Source: Paraburkholderia dioscoreae
GTDB lineage: Bacteria; Pseudomonadota; Gammaproteobacteria; Burkholderiales; Burkholderiaceae
DNA length: 64,000 nt
NCBI RefSeq assembly: GCF_902459535.1
Contig: NZ_LR699553.1
Span: 1,984,001 to 2,048,000, forward strand
Direction of reading: 5' to 3'
Under the pieces are notes generated by a model. That model made no database searches and was not told where the DNA came from. It saw nothing but the letters and a program-made list of their open reading frames with translations. Positions within the stretch are counted from its first letter, which is position 1. The number at the start of each line of letters is the position of its first letter. This document shows, piece by piece, positions 1 through 9,161 of the stretch. A program made the translations under genes and the position numbers.

Positions 1-2328
1 ATGCCCGCCGGTCATATCGTCTCGCATCTCGAGCACATTCTCGGCGAAGAAAAGGTGCCGTACGACGTCCAGGCGCTGCGCCTGCTCGCGCGCGCGGCCG
101 ACGGCTCGATGCGCGACGCGCTCTCGCTGACCGATCAGGCGATTGCCTACTCGGCCAACCAGGTCAATGAAGAAGCGGTGCGCGGCATGCTCGGCGCGCT
201 CGACCAGAGCTACCTGATCCGCCTGCTCGATGCCCTCGCTGACGGCGACGGCGCCGCGGTGCTGTCGGTGGCCGACGAGATGGCGTTGCGCAGCCTGTCG
301 TTTTCGACGGCATTGCAGGATCTGGCGAGTCTGCTGCACCGGATTGCGTGGGCGCAGTTCGCGCCGTCGTCGGTGCTGGACGAGTGGCCCGAGGCGGGTG
401 ATCTGCGCCGCTTCGCCGAAGCGCTGAGCGCCGAGCAGGTGCAATTGTTCTATCAGATCGCGACCATCGGCCGAAGCGAACTGGGTCTCGCGCCGGACGA
501 ATACGCCGGCTTCACCATGACGCTGCTGCGCATGCTCGCGTTCGAACCGGCGCCTATGGGCGGCGGCGGGGGGGCCGTGGGTGCGGCGCGTGCGCCGGGC
601 CAGTCCGGCGCGGGCGGAGCGAGACGCGCCGGTGCGCCGGCCGTGGCCGCGCAGCAGGGTGCGTCGGGTTCGCCCGTTTCACAGGCGCGGCCGGTAGCGG
701 CTTCGAGCGCAGTGCCGGGGACTTCGCGTGAAGCGCAGGTGAGCGCTGCCGCGCCGGGCCGCGAAACACAGCCGGGTAAAGTTGTTGTGGCCGATAAGGG
801 CGTCGTGGTTGAGGCAGCGCCGGTTGAATCGGCAACGCGCGCCATGGCGCAAGCCGACAGCACGGTTGAAGTGCAGCCTGCGGCTGGCGACGTTCAGGAT
901 GCCGCGGCGGATTCTGCTCAAGGCGCGATCGCCGGGCAGCCGCCTGTCGCAGAACCGGCAATAGTTGCAGAGCCGGCGCCGGTTATCGATGAATTGGAAC
1001 CGACACCGACGTCCGCGGCGGCTGCCGCCCCGGTACCCGCGTTGGCTCCATGGGACGATGCCCCCGTCAACTCGGCAGCGGGCGAAGTGTCCGCAGCCAT
1101 TGGCCTCAACGATCCTGCTTCGAGCGATGTCTCCGCGGCCGCAGGCTCCAAAGGTGCGGCTTCGAATGGAGTCTCCGCGTCCGCTGGCCTTAACGAATCT
1201 GCTTCGAGCGAAGCCTCCGCAATCGCTGATCTCAACGGTGCGGCCCAGAACGGAGCCTCCGCAACCGCAACTCTTAACGACGAAACACGCGCCGGCGAAG
1301 CTCCCGCATATTCGCTGAGCGCACCGGCAGCCGCCGCGTTTGCGCGCACGGAGCAAGCCGCGGCTGCGGCGCCGTCGCAAGAACTACCGCCCGTAGCCGA
1401 TACTGCACCCCGTCGCGCGGGCGGTGCGAGCGCCGCCCTCGACGTCTTGCGCAGCGCCGGTTTGAAAGTGTCGTCGGACCGTGGCCGCGCGAGCGCGGCA
1501 ACTGCCGCGAAGCCCGGCGCGCCGGCCACGCCGAAACCCGCCGCCCCGCGCGTCGTCGTTCCCGTGCCGACGCCGGGCGCGCCACGCCGTGCGCCGCAGC
1601 AGGATGCCGCACCGGCAGCACCTGCCGCGCGCGCGGCAGGATCAGCGTCTTCGTCGCTAGCGCACCGCAACGGCGCTGAGCAGAATGGCTCGTCGGTGCC
1701 GCCGTGGGATGACATGCCGCCGCCTGACGAATACATGCCGCTCACGGCCGCCGACGAAGGCTATTACGGCCTGCCGGACGACGGCTATATGCCCGTGTTC
1801 GACAGCGGCCCGGACGATGTCCGCGTGAGCGCCGCGCCGGCGCCCGCGTCGACGCCGGCGCCGGCGCCGGTGATCGACCAACGTCCGCTGCCGCCCGCCG
1901 TGCCGCTCGATCCGCTGGGCTTCAAGGGTGACTGGCCGGCGCTTGCCGTCGATCTGCCGCTCAAGGGCATTTCGTATCAGCTCGCGTTCAACAGCGAACT
2001 CATGGCGCTCGAAGGCAATACGCTCAAACTGAACGTGCCGGTGCCGCAGTACGCTGAAGCCTCGCAGGTCGCTAAACTGAAAACCGCGCTCGCCGACAGG
2101 CTCGGCCAGACTGTCGAGGTGCTGGTCGAAGTCGGTCCGGCGCGCCGTACGGCCGCCGCCCACGACGCCGCCATGCGCGCACAGCGGCAGCAGCAAGCCG
2201 AGCGCGAGATCGGCGCCGATCCGTTCGTGCAGTCGCTGATCCGCGAGTTCGGCGCGAGCATCGTGCCCGGCTCGGTCCGCCCGATTACTCCGGACGCCGG
2301 TTCCAACGGAGCGCCGTCGGTCCACTGA
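1..2328 (+). CDS. dnaX: DNA polymerase III tau subunit, 5'-truncated
   Basis: Clamp-loader subunit that ties the polymerase cores and helicase together in the replisome. The frame is open from base 1, and the first Met is internal: roughly the first 180 codons (P-loop and zinc finger) lie outside the window. The AAA+ sensor-2 stretch GSMRDALSLTDQ is at residues 35-46 and clamp-loader domain III runs to about 185. An Ala/Pro/Ser-rich linker of about 440 residues follows, with five 14-residue repeats. A conserved C-terminal domain (about 635-775) matches the polymerase-alpha-binding region of tau. I saw no A-rich slippery site of the E. coli gamma type in the part present. The downstream order dnaX-ybaB-recR is the standard bacterial arrangement and supports the call. 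Confidence 0.96.
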   Translation: MPAGHIVSHLEHILGEEKVPYDVQALRLLARAADGSMRDALSLTDQAIAYSANQVNEEAVRGMLGALDQSYLIRLLDALADGDGAAVLSVADEMALRSLSFSTALQDLASLLHRIAWAQFAPSSVLDEWPEAGDLRRFAEALSAEQVQLFYQIATIGRSELGLAPDEYAGFTMTLLRMLAFEPAPMGGGGGAVGAARAPGQSGAGGARRAGAPAVAAQQGASGSPVSQARPVAASSAVPGTSREAQVSAAAPGRETQPGKVVVADKGVVVEAAPVESATRAMAQADSTVEVQPAAGDVQDAAADSAQGAIAGQPPVAEPAIVAEPAPVIDELEPTPTSAAAAAPVPALAPWDDAPVNSAAGEVSAAIGLNDPASSDVSAAAGSKGAASNGVSASAGLNESASSEASAIADLNGAAQNGASATATLNDETRAGEAPAYSLSAPAAAAFARTEQAAAAAPSQELPPVADTAPRRAGGASAALDVLRSAGLKVSSDRGRASAATAAKPGAPATPKPAAPRVVVPVPTPGAPRRAPQQDAAPAAPAARAAGSASSSLAHRNGAEQNGSSVPPWDDMPPPDEYMPLTAADEGYYGLPDDGYMPVFDSGPDDVRVSAAPAPASTPAPAPVIDQRPLPPAVPLDPLGFKGDWPALAVDLPLKGISYQLAFNSELMALEGNTLKLNVPVPQYAEASQVAKLKTALADRLGQTVEVLVEVGPARRTAAAHDAAMRAQRQQQAEREIGADPFVQSLIREFGASIVPGSVRPITPDAGSNGAPSVH
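1090..1299 (+). repeat. Five 42-bp imperfect tandem repeats inside dnaX
   Basis: Five consecutive 14-codon units start at 1090, 1132, 1174, 1216 and 1258. Each begins Ser-Ala, and the consensus is close to SA-A-GLN-SASS-. Their DNA is imperfectly conserved, so they are old duplications. They lie in the disordered linker between the clamp-loader core and the polymerase-binding domain, where length change should be tolerated. Confidence 0.8.
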
Positions 2329-2382
2329 TTCGCCGCGCGATACGCCAGAGCGCGCCCGATTTCCGAATTTCACGCTATCAAG

Positions 2383-2388
2383 AAGGAG
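2383..2388 (+). promoter_or_regulatory. Ribosome binding site that decides the ybaB start
   Basis: AAGGAG lies 1 nt before the ATG at 2390 but 7 nt before the ATG at 2396. The second Met codon is therefore the functional start. Confidence 0.7.
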
Positions 2389-2395
2389 CATGTCC

Positions 2396-2722
2396 ATGAT
2401 GAAAGGCCAACTCGCCGGGCTGATGAAGCAAGCCCAGCAGATGCAGGAAAACATGAAGAAGATGCAGGAGCAACTCGCACTGATCGAAGTCGAGGGGCAG
2501 TCGGGCGCCGGTCTCGTGAAGGTGACGATGACCTGCAAGAACGACGTGCGCCGCGTGTCGATCGACCCGAGCCTGCTCGCCGACGACAAGGACATGCTGG
2601 AAGACCTCGTCGCCGCCGCGTTCAACGACGCCGTGCGCAAGGCTGAAGCCACTGCCCAGGAAAAGATGGGCGGCATGACCTCGGGCCTGCCGCTGCCGCC
2701 GGGCTTCAAGCTGCCGTTCTGA
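2396..2722 (+). CDS. ybaB: Nucleoid-associated protein, YbaB/EbfC family
   Basis: A small dimeric DNA-binding protein of 108 residues, close to the 109 of E. coli YbaB. The Met/Gln/Lys-rich N-terminal helix (GQLAGLMKQAQQMQENMKKM) and the C-terminal GGMTSGLPLPPGFKLPF are family hallmarks. The start is set by the AAGGAG at 2383-2388; the ATG 6 nt upstream is too close to it. It lies between dnaX and recR, the usual co-transcribed trio in replication and recombination. The 258 nt to recR hold no other gene, and I see no clear terminator there. Confidence 0.95.
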   Translation: MMKGQLAGLMKQAQQMQENMKKMQEQLALIEVEGQSGAGLVKVTMTCKNDVRRVSIDPSLLADDKDMLEDLVAAAFNDAVRKAEATAQEKMGGMTSGLPLPPGFKLPF

Positions 2723-2980
2723 ACGACGCCGCCGCAAGGCGGGGTCCGGGCCGCGGCTGCAGTCGCGGCGGCGTGAACGGCATAATGGAACGCGCGAGCC
2801 GTACCTGCCGTCAGGGTTGCACTCGCTGCGCGCGTTCCGCGCCTGACCCGACTGGCCGCGCCTCGGCCGAAATGTGCAGCGCGTGCCTCGCGAGGCCATC
2901 GCCGCAATGATGGAAACCGAACGAATCACCTGTATCGTCACCCTCATAACCGGGCACTACCCACTTCGACGCCGATCCGC

Positions 2981-3577
2981 ATGAAACAACCTTCCGCCTT
3001 GTCGGCGCTCGTCGAAGCGCTGCGCGCGCTGCCCGGCGTCGGGCCGAAGTCCGCGCAACGCATGGCGTACCACCTCATGCAGCACGACCGCGACGGCGCC
3101 GAAAAACTTGGCCACTCGCTGCTGTTCGCCACCGAGCATCTGCAGCACTGCGAGAAGTGCAACACCTTCACCGAGGCGCAGATCTGCGAGGTCTGCCTCG
3201 ACGAGGAGCGCGATCCCACCTTGCTGTGCGTCGTCGAAACGCCGGCCGACCAGATCATGCTCGAGCAGACCATGACCTATCGCGGTCTTTATTTCGTGCT
3301 GATGGGGCGCCTGAGTCCGCTCGACGGTATCGGTCCGAAGGAGATTCATTTCGACCGGCTCGTCCGGCGCGCGTCGGACGGCGTGGTCAAGGAAGTGGTG
3401 CTCGCAACCAATTTCACCAACGAAGGCGAAGCGACCGCGCATTACCTCGGGCAGACGCTCAAGGCGCGCGGCCTCGCCGTCACGCGCCTTGCGCGCGGCG
3501 TGCCGGTGGGCGGCGAACTGGAGTATGTGGACGCCGGCACGATTGCCCGCGCCATGCTCGATCGCCGCTCGATGTAG
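2981..3577 (+). CDS. recR: Recombination mediator RecR
   Basis: RecR works with RecF and RecO to load RecA at single-strand gaps. The 198-residue protein has the family length. An N-terminal helix-hairpin-helix (ALPGVGPKSAQRMAYHL) is followed by a four-cysteine zinc finger (C57, C60, C69, C72), a Toprim domain beginning near VVETPADQIM, and a C-terminal Walker-B-like end with the conserved ARGVPVGGELEYVD segment. It is the third gene of dnaX-ybaB-recR. The next gene begins 64 nt later with its own good ribosome binding site, so it may be a separate unit. Confidence 0.97.
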   Translation: MKQPSALSALVEALRALPGVGPKSAQRMAYHLMQHDRDGAEKLGHSLLFATEHLQHCEKCNTFTEAQICEVCLDEERDPTLLCVVETPADQIMLEQTMTYRGLYFVLMGRLSPLDGIGPKEIHFDRLVRRASDGVVKEVVLATNFTNEGEATAHYLGQTLKARGLAVTRLARGVPVGGELEYVDAGTIARAMLDRRSM

Positions 3578-3641
3578 CGCGAGGCACCTGTTTCAACTTG
3601 ACGCAGCGCAGCGCGCGTCGGGATCAGAACAAAGGAGACAC

Positions 3642-4883
3642 ATGAGCGTCACCCCTGAATCAGGCGCGGGCGCCGCGCCTCAAGAGAAAACCGGCCCGCT
3701 CGCCGGCGTCAAGGTGCTGGAACTCGGCACGCTGATCGCCGGTCCGTTCGCCGCGCGCTTTCTCGGCGAATTCGGCGCCGACGTCATCAAGATCGAAGAT
3801 CCCAAAGGCGGCGACCCGCTGCGCAAGTGGCGCAAGCTTTATCCGGAAGTCGGCGGCACGTCGCTCTGGTGGGCCGTGCAGGCGCGCAACAAGAAATCCG
3901 TCACGATCAATCTGAAGGCCGAAGAGGGCAAGGAAATCGTGCGGCGCCTCGCGAAAGAAGCGGATATCGTCGTCGAGAATTTCCGGCCGGGTTTGCTGGA
4001 GAAGCTCGGCCTCGGCTACGACGTGCTGTCCGCGGACAATCCCGGCCTCGTCATGGTGCGCCTGTCCGGCTATGGCCAGACCGGGCCGTACCGCGACCGG
4101 CCCGGCTTCGGCGCGATCGCCGAATCGATGGGCGGCCTGCGCCATATCACCGGCTATCCGGATTTGCCGCCGCCGCGCATCGGCATTTCGATCGGCGATT
4201 CGATTGCCGCGCTGCACGGCGTGATCGGCGCACTGATGGCGCTGCATCACAAGCAGGTGAACGGCGGCAAGGGGCAGGTGGTCGACGTCGCGCTGTACGA
4301 GGCCGTCTTCAACATGATGGAAAGCGTGGTGCCCGAATACGGCGTGTACGGCATGGTGCGCGAGCGCACCGGCGCGTCGCTGCCGGGCATTGTGCCGTCC
4401 AATACGTATCCATGCCGCGACGGCAGCATCGTGATCGGCGGCAATAGCGATCCGATCTTCAAGCGCCTGATGATCGCGATCGACCGCGAGGATCTCGCGA
4501 ACGACCCGGCGCTTACGCACAACGACGGCCGTGTGCCGCGCACCCAGGAAATCGACGGCGCGATCGCCGCGTGGCTCGCCACGCGCACCATCGACGAAGC
4601 CCTCGCCGTGCTGAATGCGGCCGACGTGCCGGTGGGCCGCATCTACAGCGTGGCGGACATGTTCACCGATCCGCAGTTCATGGCGCGCCAGATGATCCAG
4701 CGTTTCAAGTGGCAGGACGGCCAGGAAATCACGCTGCCGTCGGTCACGCCGAAGCTCTCGGCCACGCCGGGCGAGACGCGCTGGCTAGGCCCGGAACTGG
4801 GTGAACATACCGATGAAGTCCTTCAATCACTGGGTTATGATGCAGACCACATTGCAAGGTTGCACGCGCAACAAATAGTCTGA
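3642..4883 (+). CDS. CaiB/BaiF family CoA-transferase (class III)
   Basis: Transfers CoA between acyl donors and carboxylic acids. The 413-residue protein shows the class III pattern: N-terminal GVKVLELGTLIAGPFAARFLGEFGADVIKIE, then VRLSGYGQTGPYRDRPGFG, where D152 is the likely catalytic aspartate by family comparison. A second conserved block is PSNTYPCRDGSIVIGGNS. AAAGGAG at 3631-3637 fixes the ATG at 3642; upstream in-frame sequence overlaps recR. An ABC importer follows 69 nt later on the same strand, so the enzyme may activate an imported acid. The substrate cannot be read from the sequence. Confidence 0.9.
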   Translation: MSVTPESGAGAAPQEKTGPLAGVKVLELGTLIAGPFAARFLGEFGADVIKIEDPKGGDPLRKWRKLYPEVGGTSLWWAVQARNKKSVTINLKAEEGKEIVRRLAKEADIVVENFRPGLLEKLGLGYDVLSADNPGLVMVRLSGYGQTGPYRDRPGFGAIAESMGGLRHITGYPDLPPPRIGISIGDSIAALHGVIGALMALHHKQVNGGKGQVVDVALYEAVFNMMESVVPEYGVYGMVRERTGASLPGIVPSNTYPCRDGSIVIGGNSDPIFKRLMIAIDREDLANDPALTHNDGRVPRTQEIDGAIAAWLATRTIDEALAVLNAADVPVGRIYSVADMFTDPQFMARQMIQRFKWQDGQEITLPSVTPKLSATPGETRWLGPELGEHTDEVLQSLGYDADHIARLHAQQIV

Positions 4884-4952
4884 GTGTGCGCGCTGCGGCA
4901 AAGCAGAAAAGCCGATAAAAAACGGACAACAAAAGTTTGGAGACTCAAGACC

Positions 4953-5990
4953 ATGCAACGGAGAAGCTTTCTCGCCGGTACTGCCGCACTCGCGGGCGCC
5001 ACGCTCGCTGCCACGCCGCTCGCCTTCGCGCAGGGCAAACCTGAAACCACCAAGGTGGCGATCGCCGTCGGCGGCAAGAACCTGTTTTACTACCTGCCGC
5101 TCACCATCGCCGAGCGCCGCAATTACTTCAAGGACGAAGGGCTCGAAGTCGAAATTTCCGACTTTGCCGGCGGCTCGCAGGCGTTGAAGGCGGCGGTCGG
5201 CGGCAGCGCTGACGTGGTGTCCGGCGCGTTCGAGCACACCTTGCTGCTGCAGGCGCAGAAGCAGATGTTCCGCGAATTCGTACTGCAGGGGCGCGCGCCG
5301 CAGATCGTGCTCGCGGTTTCGAAGAAAACCATGCCGAACTACAAATCGATCGCCGATCTGAAGGGCAAGAAAATCGGCGTTACCGCGCCGGGTTCGTCGA
5401 CCTCGATCATGGCGAGCTTTGTTTTGGCGAAAGCCGGGCTAACCGCAAAAGACGTCGCGTTCATCGGCGTGGGCGCGGGTGCCGGCGCCATCGCCGCGTT
5501 GCAGTCGGGGCAGATCGACGCCATTGCCAATCTCGACCCGGTAATGACCAAGCTCGAACGCACCGGCGAGATTCGCGTCGTGTCGGACACGCGCACGCTT
5601 GCCGATACGCGCAGCGTGTTCGGCGGCGATATGCCGGCGGGCTGCCTGTACGCGTCGCAAAGCTTTATCACGAAGAATCCCAACACCACGCAGGCGTTGA
5701 CCAACGCGATGGTGCGCGCGCTCAAGTGGTTGCAAACGGCGACCGGCAGCGAACTGATCAACACGGTGCCGGAAGGCTATCTGCTCGGCGACCGCGCGGT
5801 GTATCTGGACGCGTGGCAGCACGTGAAGGAGGCCATGTCGCCCGACGGCCTGATGCCGGCGGACGGTCCCGCGACGTCGCTGAAAACGCTGCAGGCGTTC
5901 GACCCGAACGTGCAGGGCAAGCCGATCGATCTGTCGAAGACGTGGACCAACGACTTCGTCAAGAAAGCGCTGAGCACCGTCAAGGCTTGA
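4953..5990 (+). CDS. ABC transporter substrate-binding protein, NMT1/SsuA-like
   Basis: Periplasmic binding component of a nitrate/sulfonate/taurine-family importer, 345 residues. Residues 1-27 form a signal peptide with an RRSFLAG start, which resembles a twin-arginine signal, and an Ala-rich core ending in AFA before QGK. The mature part has the NMT1-type features YYLPLTIAERRNYFKDEGL, a GGSQALKAA loop and the KSIADLKGKKIGV hinge. The start is the Met directly before the signal peptide; in-frame codons upstream lack signal character. It is followed by its ATPase (125 nt) and permease. The family binds anions such as sulfonates, but the ligand here is unknown. Confidence 0.88.
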   Translation: MQRRSFLAGTAALAGATLAATPLAFAQGKPETTKVAIAVGGKNLFYYLPLTIAERRNYFKDEGLEVEISDFAGGSQALKAAVGGSADVVSGAFEHTLLLQAQKQMFREFVLQGRAPQIVLAVSKKTMPNYKSIADLKGKKIGVTAPGSSTSIMASFVLAKAGLTAKDVAFIGVGAGAGAIAALQSGQIDAIANLDPVMTKLERTGEIRVVSDTRTLADTRSVFGGDMPAGCLYASQSFITKNPNTTQALTNAMVRALKWLQTATGSELINTVPEGYLLGDRAVYLDAWQHVKEAMSPDGLMPADGPATSLKTLQAFDPNVQGKPIDLSKTWTNDFVKKALSTVKA

Positions 5991-6115
5991 GTCGAACCCG
6001 GGCGCGTGGGCCACGAGTCGGCCACGCTGCAAGCCGATGCGCGCCGCGCTCGCCGCGGCCCCGTTGCCATGATGCGACCACACACCGAATCCGATCTTTC
6101 GAAGCGAGCTGAACG

Positions 6116-6928
6116 ATGACAGTTGCCGCCCTGGCGCTCGACAACATCACCTGCACGTTCGCTGCGCGCGACAACCACGCGCAGCGCTACACGGCGGTGA
6201 AGGACACGACCTTGCGCATCGCGCCGGGCGAGTTCGTCTCGGTGGTCGGTCCGACTGGCTGCGGTAAATCCACGCTGCTCAATGTCGGCGCGGGGCTGCT
6301 GGCGCCCTCGTCGGGGACGGTCAGCGTGTTCGGCGAGCCGCTCCGCGGCATCAACCGGCGCGCCGGCTATATGTTCCAGGCCGACGCGCTGATGCCGTGG
6401 CGCTCGGCCATCGACAACGTCATGGCCGGCCTCGCTTTCCACGGCGTGCCGCCCGCTGAAGCACGCGTCAAGGCCGACGAGTGGTTGAAACGCGTCGGCC
6501 TCGGCGGCTTCGGCGATCGTTATCCGCATCAGTTGTCGGGCGGCATGCGCAAGCGCGTCGCGATGGCGCAGACGCTGATTCTCGATCCGGACATCATCCT
6601 GATGGACGAGCCGTTTTCCGCGCTCGATATCCAGACGCGTCAGTTGATGGAAAACGAGTTGCTCGACCTGTGGGCCGCCAGGCGCAAAGCGGTGTTGTTC
6701 ATCACGCACGATCTCGACGAAGCGATCGCCATGTCGGATCGCGTAGTGGTGCTCTCGGCGGGGCCGGGCACACACCCGATCGGCGAATTCACGATCGATC
6801 TGCCGCGTCCGCGCGATGTGGCGGAAATCCGCGCGCATCCGCGCTTCGTCGAGTTGCATGCGCAGATCTGGAGCGTGTTGCGCGACGAGGTGCTCAAAGG
6901 CTATCAACAGCAGCTCACCGCCGTTTAA
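6116..6928 (+). CDS. ABC transporter ATP-binding protein, nitrate/sulfonate type
   Basis: A 270-residue ATPase that powers the neighbouring importer from the cytoplasmic side. Walker A is GPTGCGKST at residues 45-53, the Q-loop lies near MFQADALMPW, the signature is LSGGMRKRVAMAQ, Walker B is IILMDEPFSALD and the switch histidine is in FITHDLDEAIAMSD. These match the SsuB/TauB group. It sits between the binding-protein and permease genes on the same strand. The 73 nt to the permease start hold no other gene. Confidence 0.92.
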   Translation: MTVAALALDNITCTFAARDNHAQRYTAVKDTTLRIAPGEFVSVVGPTGCGKSTLLNVGAGLLAPSSGTVSVFGEPLRGINRRAGYMFQADALMPWRSAIDNVMAGLAFHGVPPAEARVKADEWLKRVGLGGFGDRYPHQLSGGMRKRVAMAQTLILDPDIILMDEPFSALDIQTRQLMENELLDLWAARRKAVLFITHDLDEAIAMSDRVVVLSAGPGTHPIGEFTIDLPRPRDVAEIRAHPRFVELHAQIWSVLRDEVLKGYQQQLTAV

Positions 6929-7001
6929 GCGCGTCACGTAATTGCGTCACGTAGGGGCGTCGTGTATTGGCGTCGATCAATCGTCCAAGGCAAACCGAGT
7001 C

Positions 7002-7826
7002 ATGTGGAAGACGTTGCGCCCAAACCGGGCGAATCTGGTGATCTGGCAATGGCTGCTGCTGGTGCTGTGCTTCGTACTCTGGTACGTGCTGACCAGTCCG
7101 ACGCTGCTGCCGGCGTTCTATTTCGACGACCCGAATAAAGCGGCGTTCTTCTTCGGCGAGCCGCAGAAGGTGTTGCAGCGGATCTGGGAGTGGTTCACGG
7201 GCGGCGAGATCTATCTGCACCTGTGGATCACGCTGGTCGAAACCGTGCTCGCGTTCACGCTCGGCACCGCGCTCGGGCTCGGCGTGGGCTTGTGGCTCGC
7301 GCTCTCGCCGCTCGCGAGCGCGCTGTTCGATCCGTATATCAAAGCCGCTAACTCGATGCCGCGCGTGATTCTCGCGCCGATCTTCGGCGTGTGGTTCGGG
7401 CTGGGCATCTGGTCGAAGGTGGCGCTCGGTGTCACGCTGGTGTTTTTTATCGTGTTCTTCAACGTCTATCAGGGCGTGAAGGAAGTCAGTCCGGTCGTGC
7501 TCGCCAACGCGCGCATGCTCGGCGCGAACCGCAAGCAGTTGCTGCGCTTCGTCTATTTGCCGAGCGCGATGAGCTGGGTGTTTTCCAGCTTGCATACGTC
7601 GGTGGGGCTGGCGTTCGTCGGCTCGGTGGTGGGGGAGTATCTCGGCTCCGCGCGCGGCGTCGGCTATCTGATTCTGCAGGCCGAAGGCACCTTCGATATC
7701 AATACCGTGTTTGCGGGGATTCTGGTGCTGACCGCGTTCGCGCTGATTCTGGATGCGATTGTCGGCATGGGCGAGCGGCGCCTGATGAAGTGGCAGCCCA
7801 AGACAGGCGACACGGAAAAGCTGTAG
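7002..7826 (+). CDS. ABC transporter permease, nitrate/sulfonate type
   Basis: Inner-membrane channel of the importer, 274 residues with about six hydrophobic segments. The first is WQWLLLVLCFVLWYVLT; later ones include VETVLAFTLGTALGLGVGLW and VALGVTLVFFIVFFNVY. The cytoplasmic EAA loop that contacts the ATPase is ANARMLGANRKQLLRFVYLP. The ATG at 7002 is chosen because the 20 in-frame codons upstream read like leader sequence. It is the last gene of the importer set; a strong hairpin terminator follows 40 nt after its stop. Confidence 0.9.
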   Translation: MWKTLRPNRANLVIWQWLLLVLCFVLWYVLTSPTLLPAFYFDDPNKAAFFFGEPQKVLQRIWEWFTGGEIYLHLWITLVETVLAFTLGTALGLGVGLWLALSPLASALFDPYIKAANSMPRVILAPIFGVWFGLGIWSKVALGVTLVFFIVFFNVYQGVKEVSPVVLANARMLGANRKQLLRFVYLPSAMSWVFSSLHTSVGLAFVGSVVGEYLGSARGVGYLILQAEGTFDINTVFAGILVLTAFALILDAIVGMGERRLMKWQPKTGDTEKL

Positions 7827-7865
7827 GCCTACGAGCGCAAACTTGCTCAGCAGCGAGCTTTAACG

Positions 7866-7904
7866 AAAAACGGCGCACGGGTTGGAAAACCGCGCGCCGT
7901 TTTT
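7866..7904. terminator. Bidirectional intrinsic terminator
   Basis: An 11-bp perfect stem (7866-7876 with 7894-7904) with A-tract and T-tract at its outer ends. It lies between convergent genes, the importer permease and the quinone oxidoreductase, and can stop transcription from both sides. Confidence 0.9.
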
Positions 7905-7951
7905 TCGACCACCAGAACGAAGCGCTCGATCAGGCGACGTCGATGCTTCGA

Positions 7952-8926
7952 CTAAGGCGTAATCACCACCTTCCCGATCACGCGACGCTCAGCCATGTCA
8001 CGCAACGCGCGCCCAGTGTCCTCGAGCGGATAGCGCGCCGACACGTACGGCTTGAGCTTGCCCTCACCGATCCAGCGTGTCATCTGCTCGAACGCCGCGT
8101 GATTATGCTGCGGCTCGCGCTTCGCGAAGTCGCCCCAGAACACGCCGACCAGACTCGCGCCTTTGAGTAGCGTCAGGTTGAGCGGCAGCTTCGGAATCTC
8201 GCCGTTGGCAAAGCCGACCACCAGATAACGTCCGCGCCAACCGATGCTGCGAAACGCCGGCTCCGCATACACGCCGCCGACGGGGTCGTAGATCACATCC
8301 GGGCCTTTCCCGTCGGTAAGCGCCTTGATGCGCTCGCGCAGATCCTCGGTGCTGTAGTTGATGGTGGCGTCCGCGCCGTGCTTGACGCAGATCGTGAGTT
8401 TCTCGTCGCTCGATGCCGCCGCGATCACGCGCGCGCCGAGTGCCTTGCCGATTTCGACGGCCGCGAGCCCAACGCCGCCGGCCGCGCCCAGCACCAGCAT
8501 CGTCTCGCCGGCTTGCAACGCGCCGCGATCGACCACGGCGTGATGCGAGGTGCCGTACGCCAACGTAAAGGCCGCGGCCAGTTCGAATTCGACACCGTCC
8601 GCCAACGGCACGCAGGCCGAGGCCGGCGCCAGCGCCTGGTCCGCGAAACCGCCCTGACCGGTGAAGGCAACCACGCGCGAGCCGGGCTTGAACTGCGTCA
8701 CATCCGCGCCGACAGCGCGCACCACGCCCGCGACTTCCGAGCCGGGCGTGAAGGGCAGAGGCGGTTTGAACTGGTATTTGTTCTCGATGATCAGCACGTC
8801 GGGAAAGTTGACGGCTGCGGCTTTGACGTCGATGACGACGTGACCTGGCGGCGGTTCGAGGTCCGGCAGGTTTTCGACGACCAGGCTCTCCGGCGGCCCA
8901 TATTGATTGCAGCGAATCGCGCGCAT
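7952..8926 (-). CDS. NADPH:quinone oxidoreductase family protein (zinc-free MDR)
   Basis: A medium-chain dehydrogenase/reductase of 324 residues, probably using NADPH to reduce quinones or enones. A GroES-like N-terminal domain includes VNFPDVLIIENKYQFKPPLP and PGSEVAGVV. The Rossmann fold has the loop VLGAAGGVGLAAVEIGKALGARV, followed by YDPVGG. It lacks the zinc-binding Cys/His set of alcohol dehydrogenases, as expected for this subfamily. The Met at 8926 is preceded by GGAG six bases upstream on the minus strand. It is a single-gene unit, convergent with the ABC importer and divergent from surE. Confidence 0.88.
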   Translation of the reverse strand: MRAIRCNQYGPPESLVVENLPDLEPPPGHVVIDVKAAAVNFPDVLIIENKYQFKPPLPFTPGSEVAGVVRAVGADVTQFKPGSRVVAFTGQGGFADQALAPASACVPLADGVEFELAAAFTLAYGTSHHAVVDRGALQAGETMLVLGAAGGVGLAAVEIGKALGARVIAAASSDEKLTICVKHGADATINYSTEDLRERIKALTDGKGPDVIYDPVGGVYAEPAFRSIGWRGRYLVVGFANGEIPKLPLNLTLLKGASLVGVFWGDFAKREPQHNHAAFEQMTRWIGEGKLKPYVSARYPLEDTGRALRDMAERRVIGKVVITP

Positions 8927-9161
8927 CGTGTCTCCATATCGATCAGGGGTTCGCAAGTATTCTGAGTGTAAAACAATCAGCACGACCGTGCGTTTTTATT
9001 GCGCTGCGCGCGTCCGGCGGGTGATTGCCGGATGATCGATGCACGGCTGGCTGGCGACTCGCGCGAGGTATTCGCAATGCTCACGCGTGCGCTTTGCATA
9101 AGGCGTGGGCACGGCCGGCAGTCTCGTTCGCGCGTCTTCTTTCCTCGGTTACAATCGCCGC

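Noticed and set aside
1090..1299. CRISPR-like array
   Set aside because: The repeats are contiguous, in frame, diverged and coding; there are no unique spacers.
1..2328. Programmed frameshift in dnaX giving a short gamma form
   Set aside because: I saw no A-rich slippery heptamer with a following hairpin in the part present; the relevant region could differ in this lineage, so no claim is made.
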